Source: VXNE01 sp965203615 (GTDB taxonomy: Bacteria > Pseudomonadota > Gammaproteobacteria > Pseudomonadales > Azotimanducaceae). From it: 64,000 nt of DNA. The notes beneath the pieces are model-generated. The model was given only the letters and a program-made list of their open reading frames with translations, did not search any database and had not been told where the DNA came from. Numbering within the stretch: position 1 is the first letter of the stretch; each line of letters begins with the position of its first letter. Position numbers and translations under genes: made by a program. The stretch spans positions 2,170,001 through 2,234,000 of the forward strand of contig OZ241900.1 of NCBI GenBank assembly GCA_965203615.1, given 5' to 3'. This document shows positions 18,051 through 26,308 of this stretch, one piece after another.

Positions 18051-21000
18051 TCAGTCCGTCATCTCGATCAGTAGCATCGGCGCTTGTCCACTGTTGCGCC
18101 GGGGCATAACGTCGGTGTTGATCGGCTCCACGTCCAACACGAGCGAATGCAAGGACATCGACCGCCATAGAGCGTCGAAATCCGAGACGGGATTCCCATT
18201 CAGACGCAGCCACATCAGCTCCGGCAGGTCACCGAGCGCGTAGATATCCCGAAATCCGTTTCCTGCGAGGTCCAGCCGCTGCAACGAACGTAGACCACGC
18301 AAAAGCGCAGCGTCCTCTAGCTGATTGTCTCTCAGACTCAGGTGAACGAGATCGGTCAAACCATAAAGTGCTACCAGGTCCGTAACCTGATTGGCATCGA
18401 GGAGCAGGACCTCCAGGTTCCGCAGCTCAGACAACGGCCGGATGTCTGCTACTTGGTTGCCTGAAAGATCAAGGCGACGTAACGCCGTTAACCCGGCAAG
18501 AGGGGTGAGGTCCGAAATCAGGTTACCCGACAGGTCAAGTTCACGTAAGTGATGGAGACGACTCAGCGGCGTTAGATCAACTATCGCGTTATCGCTCAGG
18601 TCAAGTACCTCGAGATCGACCAGCGCGGCTAGCGAAAAGAGATCGTCGATCCGATTCCTGCCAAGATAGAGCACGTTCAAATCTGCCATCCCGGACAGTA
18701 CGGGAAGGTCGAGGCGCGCATTTTCGGAAAGGTCAAGAACCTCGATCTTGAGCTGGGCAGGGAACGAGGTTTCCTGCGATGAGGTAGGCGGCCTAATGTC
18801 GACGGATGATTCGTCGCTTGAGTTCATCGGGTCCATTTGTCGGACACGGTGGTCGGTGAACGCCGGCGCCTTGTTGAAAGAGGTATCCCGCAACGGGTGC
18901 ATGGGCGCCGGAAGGTAACTCACCGATACACGCTCTGACCGGCCAGGCGGCTTCGACAAGTTGAGTACCGCGTCGCCGCCTACCACTGTCACTGCTTCGA
19001 CGGGGATGAGTTTCGCCAGGCTCGAAGAACCGGTGGCGATCACGAAGTCGCCAGGCGATGGCACAGAACTTCTGTCAATTGGCCGATCGTAGTCCAGCGT
19101 AAGCGCGGCTCCAAGCAACGTCGAGTGGTTTAGCCGCATCTCGGTTGAAGCACCGCAAGACACGCCAACGTCCTCCGAATGTCGGCAGTTGTTCCTGCCC
19201 CAACCCCGGAACGGACAGTCCGCCAGTCGCGACTCGTCCCCCGAGCATCGCACGTCGTCCATCCAGATCGGGCCGGTACCGGCACCGAAAGCTGCCCGGT
19301 GGTGCGCTTGGCCGCCCGTAAGACCGAGCTGGCGACAGACCACCTCCGCGTCGTCGTCGACAAAGCGGTCGTCGCACACCGTACCCCACTCACCGGCGTG
19401 GTAGATTTCCACGCGCCCTTCCTGCTCGGTGCTGCCGTTGACGAGGCGTACTTCGCCCTCGGCGGTTCCGTCCGATGCGTCCGTACGACCCGACGCCGCC
19501 GTTGACCAGTCGCCCGTACCCGCGGCGTTCGACGCCCGCACCCTTACTTCGTAAGCCGTGTCGGCCACAAGGCTCTCGATGCGCTTCGTGGTTCCTGTAC
19601 CCGCGTGGGAAGCCGTCTGCCAGCTCGTACCGGTTTCGCGATATTGCACGTCGTAGTCGGTGATCGCCGCGCCGTTGTCGGTCGGGGCCGTCCACGACGC
19701 TTCCAGCCAGGTCGTCCCCGCTGTCAGCGTCGGCGCGGCAGGTGCGTCCGGGACTCCCGCATCGGTACGAGCGGACGCCAAAGAGGACCAGTCACCTGAT
19801 CCTTCGGCATTCGTTGCTCGTACGCGCACCTGGTAGGCGGTATCGGCCATGAGGTTTTCGATGCGCCTGGTGGTGGCTGTACCCGCGTGCGAAGCGGTCT
19901 GCCAGTTCGTGCCGGTTTCGCGATACTGCACGTCGTAGTCGGTGACGGCCGCGCCGTTGTCGGCCGGCGCCGTCCACGACGCCTCCAGCCATGTCGTCCC
20001 CGTCGTTAGCGTCGGCGCCGCGGGAGCGTCCGGCACGTCCGCACTTGTACGACCCGATGTCGACGTTGACCAGTCGCCTGTACCCGCGGCGTTCGACGCC
20101 CGCACCCTTACCTCGTAAGCCGTGTCGGCCACAAGGCTCTCGATACGCTTCGTGGTTCCTGTACCCGCGTGGGAGGCCGTTTGCCAGTTCGTACCGGTTT
20201 CGCGATATTGCACTTCGTAATCGGTGATCGCCGCGCCGTTGTCGGTCGGCGCCGTCCACGACGCCTCCAGCCAGGTACTCCCCGCCGTCAGCGTCGGTGG
20301 CGCAGGCGCGTCCGGTACGTCCGAGTCCGTGCTTGCGGACGCCGACGGGGACCAGTCGCCCGACCCTTCGGCATTCTTTGCCCGCACGCGCACTTCGTAT
20401 ACGGTGCCCGGCGACAGGCTCTCGATCCGCTTCGTCGTACCCGTACCGGAGTGATCCGCTTCCAGCCAGTTCCCGTTGATCACGCGATATTGCACGTCGT
20501 AACCGGTGATCGCCGCGCCGTTGTCGGTCGGCGCCGTCCACGAGGCCTCCAGCCAGGTATTCCCCGGCGTCAGCGTCGGTGCCGCAGGCGCGTCCGGTAC
20601 GTCCGCGTCCGTGCTTGCGGACGCCGACGGGGACCAGTCGCCCGACCCTTCGGCATTCGTTGCCCGCACGCGCACTTCGTATGCGGTGCCCGGCGACAGG
20701 CTCGCAATCCGCTTCGTCGTACCCGTGCCTGAATGATCGGCTTCAAGCCAGTTCCCGTTGGTCAAACGGTATTGCACGTCGTAGTCCGTGATCGCCGCGC
20801 CGTTGTCGGTCGGCGCCGTCCACGATGCCTCCAACCAGGTATTCCCTGTCGTCAGCGTCGGCGCCGCGGGAGCGTCCGGCACGTCCGCGTCCGTACTCGC
20901 AGACGCCGACGGGGACCAGTCGCCAGACCCTTCGGCATTCGTTGCCCTTACGCGTACCTCGTAGGTCGTATCGGAGGTCAGGTTCTCGAGGCGTTTTGTG

Positions 21001-24000
21001 GTGACGGTGCCCGTGTGCTCGGCCGTCTCCCAGTTCTCGCTTACCACGCGATACTGAACGTCGTAGTCGGTGATCGCCGCGCCGTTGTCGGTTGGCGCCG
21101 TCCACGACACCTCAAGCCAGGTACTCCCCGCGGTCAGCGTCGGTGCCGCAGGCGCTTCCGGCACGTCCGCGTCCGTACTTGCGGACGCCGACGGGGACCA
21201 ACTACCCGACCCCTCGGCGTTCGTTGCCCGTACCCGCACTTCGTACGCGGTGCCTGGCGACAGGCCTGCAATCCGCCTGGTCGTACCCGTACCTGAATGA
21301 TCGGCGTCAAGCCAGTTCCCGCTCGTCAGACGGTATTGCACATCGTAGTCCGTGATGGCCGCGCCGTTGTCCGTCGGCGCCGTCCACGAGGCGTCCAACC
21401 ATGTCGTCCCGGCCAACAGCGATGGCGCCGACGGTGCATCCGGAGCAGCCGCGTCCGTGTCATTGGTCACGGCCTGGTCGGCGAAGCCCGCCACCTCGTT
21501 GCCGCTCGAGTCCTTGAGCCTGTTGCCCGTACCCGTGGTCGGCTTCGTGTAGCTCACCTTTACGGCCGAGTCCGAGGCCGACAAGGCAGTCGCCAGCGTC
21601 AATCTCACCGCAGCGCCGCTGATCGAGGGTGAGCCGGCGAGCGCGACAGTCGTCCCTGAAGCTCCCTTCTTGACTCCGAACGCACTGTTCGCAAGGTTCG
21701 AAGCGGGCGCGAGCGCCTCATCGAACGTGATGACCAGCACATTGCCATCGACGGTCGCAGTCCGCGCCGCGGGCGCGGTCACGTCCGCCTGCCGCGTCAC
21801 CGCTACCGTGTATGTCTGGACCGTGTCGCCGTCCTCCGCGGTCACTTGCGCCTTGATCGTATTCGAGCCGACGTTGAGATCGACCTGGAAGCCATTCGCG
21901 TTAGCGTTGGCGTCTGTTCGCACAGAATCGGTACCGTCGAGATACGTAACCTCGGCGCCAGCGTCGTTCTCTCTGCCAGCGATCGTGATCCGGCCGACGC
22001 CACTGGCAACGCTCGCGGTGTATGCCGTGGTCGCCGCATTGAATGTCGGAGTCAGCACGACGTCCGTTTGGGTGCCGCCATCGTCCCAGGTCAAGTCGAG
22101 TCCGGCCAGCGAGGCGTCAGCCGACGGAACGTATACATGACCATTCAGCTCAAACAGCAGGACGGTGTCCAGCGTGCCCCACTCTTCGTTTGGCGCACCG
22201 TCATACTGCACGGTGTCCATCCGCCATCCTGGCGCAACTGTATTGATGATGTGGGACGTCGTCCTTCGAACCTTGTAGTACTTGCCGCGACTCGCGGCTT
22301 TCGAATCCATCAGGACGAAATACCGCGTGTCCTTCTCCAGCCTGGCATTGGCAGGCGCCTGGAACTCCAGAGTGCCTATCTTTTTCCCAGGGTTGATCAG
22401 CGTATGGACAGGCCGGTTCGGAAGACCTTCCGCGGTGCTGTCGAAGATCCTGATGCGTACTCCCGCGGATCTGTCAACGTAGTAGAAGATGAGCTTCACC
22501 GATTCAAGGACGTACCCCGCTTCATCGCTACCCGTCTGAAAGCCCATGGCATGCATATACCGGCCGTATGTGCCGACATACACTCCTCCGGTCACCGGTT
22601 CGTCCATGTTGCTGAGGAAGGCATCAGGCGACGCCATGATTTCGTCGCGCGTCACCACCAGCGTGTAGGTTCGTGTCGTGATCGTGTCTGCTGCAGTCAC
22701 TTCCATTTTGAGCGTGTTGTCGCCGACTGCGAGATCGAACTGGAATCCTTCCGTTTCCGTATCGGCATCCGCGAGTTCCTGGTCGTTCTCGTCCAGGTAA
22801 GCCACCGTTGCGCCGCCGGCCGCGTTGTTCGCGGTGGCTTCGACGGTGATCTGGTCCACCAGTGACGCTGCATGCGACGTGTAAGCGGTCACCGATGGGC
22901 TAAAGCCCGGGGATCGTATCGTGGCAAAACGATCTTCTCCGTCTGCGATGGTCAGGGCGCTCAGGTTGGCGTCGTTGGATTGAGTGACCTCGGTGCCGTG
23001 GATCTCGATGAGCGGCACCGCACTATCGGTAGACCAGTACATCGATCCGTTCTTTTGAACATGGCGTTCTGTATTCAGACTCCAGCCACTGGCCATGCTG
23101 TTGAGGGAATCGGACGCCGTCCCTCCAATCTCGTAATCGTTGCCCGCGCCAGAAGCGGTCGAATCAAACATCAGGAAATACCACGTGTCTTTCTCGAGCG
23201 TAGCGCTCGCAGGTAGACTGAACGTATTGACGCCATCAGTGATGGTCGGATTACTCAGTGTGTATATGATTTCGAACGGTGAACCGTTCGTCCGACTATT
23301 GAAGATTCTGACCCGGACACCGTCCGAGTCCGTCGCATTTGCGAGAACAGCCCTGACAGTCGTGAGGTTGTAGCCGAGTTCGTTACTGCCTGTACGGAAT
23401 TGAACAGCTTGAGCGTACTTTGCCTTTCGATCTTCATTGGATTTTCCTACAACTGCGCTGACAGTATTGGATTCGTCCAGATTGCTGAGCATGGCACTTG
23501 GTGACGCCGTCGGTAACGCACGAGTGACGACTGTTGTGTAGGTACCAATAGTGACGGTGTCTTCGGCCGTGACCTTCACCTTGATGGTGTTTGTTCCTAC
23601 ATCCAGGTCTACCTGCAAATCGTCCGCTTCAGTATCTGCATCTCCCAGCGGCTGATCGAGAGCGTCGAGGTACTCGACACTGGCGTTGCTATCGTTCGCT
23701 GTTCCCTTGACCGTAATCTGGTCCAACGCGGCATGTGCGTTTAACGTGTAGGATCTGTTTGCTGGATCGAAATCGGGCGAATAAGACACGGTTGCGCCGT
23801 TCTTGTCTTTTAGTGACAAGGCGCTCAACGATGCGTCGGTAGATGCGGCGTGCACTATTCCAGCGCCGCAAAAAAGCGAGAGCACTAAAGCGGTTCGCAC
23901 CGATATCGAGATATTGGAACCAGACCGGCGCGAATGCTCTCCGCGCCGCGCGCCCCATGCCGAGGAAAGACTTCGCTTCAAGGTACGGCCGCCTTCAACG

Positions 24001-24092
24001 CGAAAGATGTGTCCAGTCGACAAGAAATGGTGGTCCAAAAACGAATCATCTGGGCTGGCCAAATATCGAAAACTCCAGGCTGCCGATGTCAT
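18051..24092 (-). CDS. Giant secreted adhesion-like protein: cadherin-like, SwmB, 7x FN3, SRCR, LRR
   Basis: The open frame has 2013 codons. A signal peptide appears at residues 65-84 (VRTALVLSLFCGAGIVHAA), so GTG 23900 is a likely start. Domain order (residues approximate): cadherin-like beta-sandwich 86-190; choice-of-anchor-R-like 200-355; cadherin-like 373-480; anchor-R-like 490-640; cadherin-like 660-770; SwmB-like 775-880; seven FN3 repeats 885-1542; one SRCR domain 1545-1645; a second SwmB-like unit 1650-1745; leucine-rich repeats of the SDS22 type 1775-1990. The SRCR has WGTVCDDRF, VVCRQLG, GPIWMDDVRC and EDVGVSC with six Cys. No sorting signal is visible at the C-terminus (LLIEMTD). 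It is probably an exported binding protein for host or polysaccharide surfaces. SRCR is an animal-type domain, rare in bacteria. Confidence 0.85.
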   Translation of the reverse strand: MTSAAWSFRYLASPDDSFLDHHFLSTGHIFRVEGGRTLKRSLSSAWGARRGEHSRRSGSNISISVRTALVLSLFCGAGIVHAASTDASLSALSLKDKNGATVSYSPDFDPANRSYTLNAHAALDQITVKGTANDSNASVEYLDALDQPLGDADTEADDLQVDLDVGTNTIKVKVTAEDTVTIGTYTTVVTRALPTASPSAMLSNLDESNTVSAVVGKSNEDRKAKYAQAVQFRTGSNELGYNLTTVRAVLANATDSDGVRVRIFNSRTNGSPFEIIYTLSNPTITDGVNTFSLPASATLEKDTWYFLMFDSTASGAGNDYEIGGTASDSLNSMASGWSLNTERHVQKNGSMYWSTDSAVPLIEIHGTEVTQSNDANLSALTIADGEDRFATIRSPGFSPSVTAYTSHAASLVDQITVEATANNAAGGATVAYLDENDQELADADTETEGFQFDLAVGDNTLKMEVTAADTITTRTYTLVVTRDEIMASPDAFLSNMDEPVTGGVYVGTYGRYMHAMGFQTGSDEAGYVLESVKLIFYYVDRSAGVRIRIFDSTAEGLPNRPVHTLINPGKKIGTLEFQAPANARLEKDTRYFVLMDSKAASRGKYYKVRRTTSHIINTVAPGWRMDTVQYDGAPNEEWGTLDTVLLFELNGHVYVPSADASLAGLDLTWDDGGTQTDVVLTPTFNAATTAYTASVASGVGRITIAGRENDAGAEVTYLDGTDSVRTDANANANGFQVDLNVGSNTIKAQVTAEDGDTVQTYTVAVTRQADVTAPAARTATVDGNVLVITFDEALAPASNLANSAFGVKKGASGTTVALAGSPSISGAAVRLTLATALSASDSAVKVSYTKPTTGTGNRLKDSSGNEVAGFADQAVTNDTDAAAPDAPSAPSLLAGTTWLDASWTAPTDNGAAITDYDVQYRLTSGNWLDADHSGTGTTRRIAGLSPGTAYEVRVRATNAEGSGSWSPSASASTDADVPEAPAAPTLTAGSTWLEVSWTAPTDNGAAITDYDVQYRVVSENWETAEHTGTVTTKRLENLTSDTTYEVRVRATNAEGSGDWSPSASASTDADVPDAPAAPTLTTGNTWLEASWTAPTDNGAAITDYDVQYRLTNGNWLEADHSGTGTTKRIASLSPGTAYEVRVRATNAEGSGDWSPSASASTDADVPDAPAAPTLTPGNTWLEASWTAPTDNGAAITGYDVQYRVINGNWLEADHSGTGTTKRIESLSPGTVYEVRVRAKNAEGSGDWSPSASASTDSDVPDAPAPPTLTAGSTWLEASWTAPTDNGAAITDYEVQYRETGTNWQTASHAGTGTTKRIESLVADTAYEVRVRASNAAGTGDWSTSTSGRTSADVPDAPAAPTLTTGTTWLEASWTAPADNGAAVTDYDVQYRETGTNWQTASHAGTATTRRIENLMADTAYQVRVRATNAEGSGDWSSLASARTDAGVPDAPAAPTLTAGTTWLEASWTAPTDNGAAITDYDVQYRETGTSWQTASHAGTGTTKRIESLVADTAYEVRVRASNAAGTGDWSTAASGRTDASDGTAEGEVRLVNGSTEQEGRVEIYHAGEWGTVCDDRFVDDDAEVVCRQLGLTGGQAHHRAAFGAGTGPIWMDDVRCSGDESRLADCPFRGWGRNNCRHSEDVGVSCGASTEMRLNHSTLLGAALTLDYDRPIDRSSVPSPGDFVIATGSSSLAKLIPVEAVTVVGGDAVLNLSKPPGRSERVSVSYLPAPMHPLRDTSFNKAPAFTDHRVRQMDPMNSSDESSVDIRPPTSSQETSFPAQLKIEVLDLSENARLDLPVLSGMADLNVLYLGRNRIDDLFSLAALVDLEVLDLSDNAIVDLTPLSRLHHLRELDLSGNLISDLTPLAGLTALRRLDLSGNQVADIRPLSELRNLEVLLLDANQVTDLVALYGLTDLVHLSLRDNQLEDAALLRGLRSLQRLDLAGNGFRDIYALGDLPELMWLRLNGNPVSDFDALWRSMSLHSLVLDVEPINTDVMPRRNSGQAPMLLIEMTD
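19460..21440 (-). repeat. Seven tandem FN3-coding repeats with exact 282-bp period
   Basis: The motif GCCGCGCCGTTGTC recurs at 19666, 19948, 20230, 20512, 20794, 21076 and 21358, exactly 282 bp (94 codons) apart each time. Each unit encodes one fibronectin type III domain with conserved TWLEASWTAP, DNGAAITDYDVQYR and AYEVRVRA. The near-identity in DNA, with no indels, points to recent amplification or ongoing homogenisation. Confidence 0.95.
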
Positions 24093-24229
24093 GATCGGAA
24101 GCCTGTCTTGTCCCCACTAAGTTAGCTGCGTTGCGGATGTGCCTCGTTGGCGAGTCGATGCGTTTCGCTAGTGTAGGGAATGTGTCACCTTCTACGCTTC
24201 GCCAATATTGGGGATATCTGGCATGTCAG

Positions 24230-24259
24230 CCATGGCCGGAAGTCCCCTTCCGGCCATGG
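24230..24259. repeat. Perfect 13-bp inverted repeat with 4-nt loop
   Basis: CCATGGCCGGAAG (24230-24242) pairs perfectly with CTTCCGGCCATGG (24247-24259) around TCCC. It lies next to a transposase remnant. It may be a terminator-like hairpin or a trace of a mobile element end. Confidence 0.5.
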
Positions 24260-24288
24260 CCAACTTCCACGCCTCGGAGTTTGGCGTG

Positions 24289-24410
24289 TCATCCGAAAGG
24301 GTCGAGGCGAAGAAGGACCTACGGGCGTATCTGAAGCGTCACAACGAGAATCCGCGGCCGCTGGTGTGGACCAAATCGCTCGGCAAGATCATGGATGGAT
24401 GGGCCGGGCT
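24289..24410 (+). pseudogene. IS630-type transposase C-terminal remnant
   Basis: A short stretch in one frame reads AKKDLRAYLKRHNENPRPLVW followed by TKSLGKIM. This matches the C-terminal end of IS630/Tc1-mariner transposases, where the last helix and the NPRPFVWTKTADEI pattern are typical. Nothing upstream encodes the DDE catalytic core, so only the tail survives. No intact terminal inverted repeats or TA duplication could be assigned. The remnant sits directly before the duplicated Uma2 region, marking the site as one of past rearrangement. Confidence 0.55.
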
Positions 24411-24474
24411 GAAGGACGGCGCGCTTCCAGTTCGGCGAGCGGCCCTCGGCGGACCGAAGGGTGCTCGTCGCAGC

Positions 24475-25046
24475 CTATCTCGTTGCCCATTGCTCAGAGG
24501 GGGTCTTCAGATGCTCCCCGGTCGCCGTATGGCGATAACTCAGCACCCCGCGGTCCGCGCGCAAATCGAGCCCTAGAACTTCGCTTCGAATCTGCCGGGC
24601 GCCGTTCTCGACCAGCGCAGGCAACGCGTAGTAGTCACGATCCCGCAAGACAAGACCTTGCAGGGGCGGATCGAAGTACTCGTCCTTCGGATCGAACAGC
24701 CAGTATTCGCGCACGCCCAACTCAGCATAGAGCGCCCGCTTTCGACCCAAGTCCTCTCGCCAGGTGTTCTCGGACGCCACCTCCAGAACAAAGTCCGGTG
24801 CCTTCGGCTCTTCCCAGAGCTTGTACACATTGCGTTTGTGACTCGCCGCACCGAAGACGACGAAGATATCCGGTGCGACCGATTTGCGGGGGTTTCCCTC
24901 CTCGTAGTAGATCAGGAGGTCGCCCGACACGTAGACGTCCGGTCGCCCTCCGTAGTCGCTTCCAACTGCCAGTCGTTCTCAGCCAAAGGAAGGCCGTCCG
25001 AACTCGGATACAGCGGATCCTCAGGAATAACGGGATGCTGCTTCAT
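24475..25046 (-). pseudogene. Uma2-family gene copy 1, frameshifted
   Basis: This is a broken copy of the neighbouring Uma2 gene. The start (MKQHPVIPEDPLYPSSDG) is intact, but about 31 bp are missing near 24944-24960 relative to copy 2, where codons for ILDAVGVLKIRYQ should be, so the frame is lost. The remaining frame (24475-24930, 151 codons) still encodes the core: SVAPDIFVVFG, APDFVLEVASENTW, GVREYWLFDPKDEY. A downstream ATG at 24930 could give a truncated protein, so residual expression cannot be excluded. It also lacks the Ala/Glu-rich coiled tail of copy 2 and ends with TPSEQWATR. Confidence 0.8.
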
Positions 25047-26308
25047 TGGACCGCCCGCTCGCCTCGCGTGGCCGCGCCGTTCGGCGCATCGCCGGCGAAA
25101 ATACCATGGCTCAGTTGACGCATATAGACCGCAATCGTTGCGCCCATGAGCGTGACGGCGCGGAGAAGGCAACGTGCAATCGGTCAGGGCTGCAATCCCT
25201 GTGCGACGATCGCCCTACGCCATGCCTGTCGAAACTACGGACGCCTTCGATGACCTCCGCATCCGGACTTCATGCATTAGGGTCGTCCTTGGAAAGTCCC
25301 TAGCTGCTTGGGCGGGGCCGAATATTGGCCCGCCTGGCACTAGCGCAGGCGCTCTTCGAGTTCAGCGATGCGGGCCTCTGCGGCCCGAAGGGCCTTCGTC
25401 GCCTCGGCTCTCGCCGCTCTTTCCTCCGCGAGAGCCTTCGTCGCCTCCGCCTCCGCCGCCGCGGACTCCGCGTGACTCTTCAGATACCGCCCGCCCGCGG
25501 GGTCGCGAAAGCGCAGTTCGCCGTTTTCCGCGCGCAAGTCGAGTCCCAGAACCTCGCTTCGAATCGTCCGGGCACCGTTCTCCATGAGCGCCGGCAACGC
25601 GCGATAGGCGCCTTCCCGCAAGACAAGACCCTGCAGCACAGGATCGAAGTACTCATCCTTCGGATCGAACAGCCAGTACTCGCGCACGCCCAGTTCCGCA
25701 TACAGCGCGCGCTTTCGACCCAGATCCTCTCGCCAAGTGTTCTTCGACGCCACCTCCAGAATAAAGTCCGGCGCCTTCGGCTCCTCCCAGAGCTTGTACA
25801 CGTTACGCTTGTGCTGCGCGGTCCCGAAGACGACGAAGACATCCGGTGCGACCGACTTGCGCGGATTCCCCTCCTCGTAATAGATCAGGAGGTCGCCCGA
25901 CACGTAGACATCCGGTCGATCCTGGTAGCGAATCTTCAGGACGCCGACAGCGTCAAGAATCGCCTCCAACTGCCAGTCGTTCTCAGCCAAGGGAAGGCCG
26001 TCCGAACTCGGATACAGCGGATCCTCGGCGGGAATAAAGGGATGCTGTTTCATTGGACCGCCCGCTCGCCTCGCGTGGCCGCGCCGTTCGGCGCATCGCC
26101 GACGAAGATATCATGGCTCAGTTTACGCATACAGACCGAAATAGATGCGCGTATGAGCGTGACGGCGCGGAGAAGAACGTGCAATCGGCCAGGGCTGCAA
26201 TCCCTGTGCGACGATCGCCCTACGCCATGGCTGTCGAAACCGCGGGTGCCTTCAATGACATCCGCATCCGGACTTTATGCGATGGAGTCGTTGTCGGAAA
26301 GTCCCTAT
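24530..26308. repeat. Tandem duplication of Uma2 gene plus about 250-bp upstream flank
   Basis: Unit 1 (about 24530-25302) and unit 2 (about 25500-26308) align through the Uma2 coding region and on past the start. The shared stretch begins TTCATTGGACCGCCCGCTCG and continues to GGAAAGTCCCTA in both. In unit 2 the shared flank can be read on the plus strand from ATG 26113 to TAG 26306 as a 64-residue frame (MAQFTHTDRNRC, then RRSPYAMAVETAGAFNDIRIR). In unit 1 the same peptide is split by a frameshift after GAEK. The flank therefore looks like a second, decaying reading frame or a conserved upstream region. Confidence 0.7.
25340..26053 (-). CDS. Uma2-family PD-(D/E)XK protein, copy 2
   Basis: This is an intact 237-residue Uma2-family (DUF820-type) protein. 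The restriction-endonuclease-like core is visible: VSGDLLIYYEEGN, SVAPDVFVVFG (the Asp), PDFILEVASKNT (the Glu with following motif), then the family hallmark RKRALYAELGVREYWLFDP. The last 40 residues are an Ala/Glu/Arg coiled coil built on a repeated EATKAL-EERAARA motif. Uma2 genes are abundant in cyanobacteria and many environmental bacteria, and their function is unknown; nuclease activity is predicted from the fold. It forms a tandem duplicate with the broken copy 1. Confidence 0.88.
   Translation of the reverse strand: MKQHPFIPAEDPLYPSSDGLPLAENDWQLEAILDAVGVLKIRYQDRPDVYVSGDLLIYYEEGNPRKSVAPDVFVVFGTAQHKRNVYKLWEEPKAPDFILEVASKNTWREDLGRKRALYAELGVREYWLFDPKDEYFDPVLQGLVLREGAYRALPALMENGARTIRSEVLGLDLRAENGELRFRDPAGGRYLKSHAESAAAEAEATKALAEERAARAEATKALRAAEARIAELEERLR

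Noticed and set aside
19460..21440. CRISPR-like regular spacing
   Set aside because: The 282-bp period is protein-coding FN3 repeats without unique spacers.
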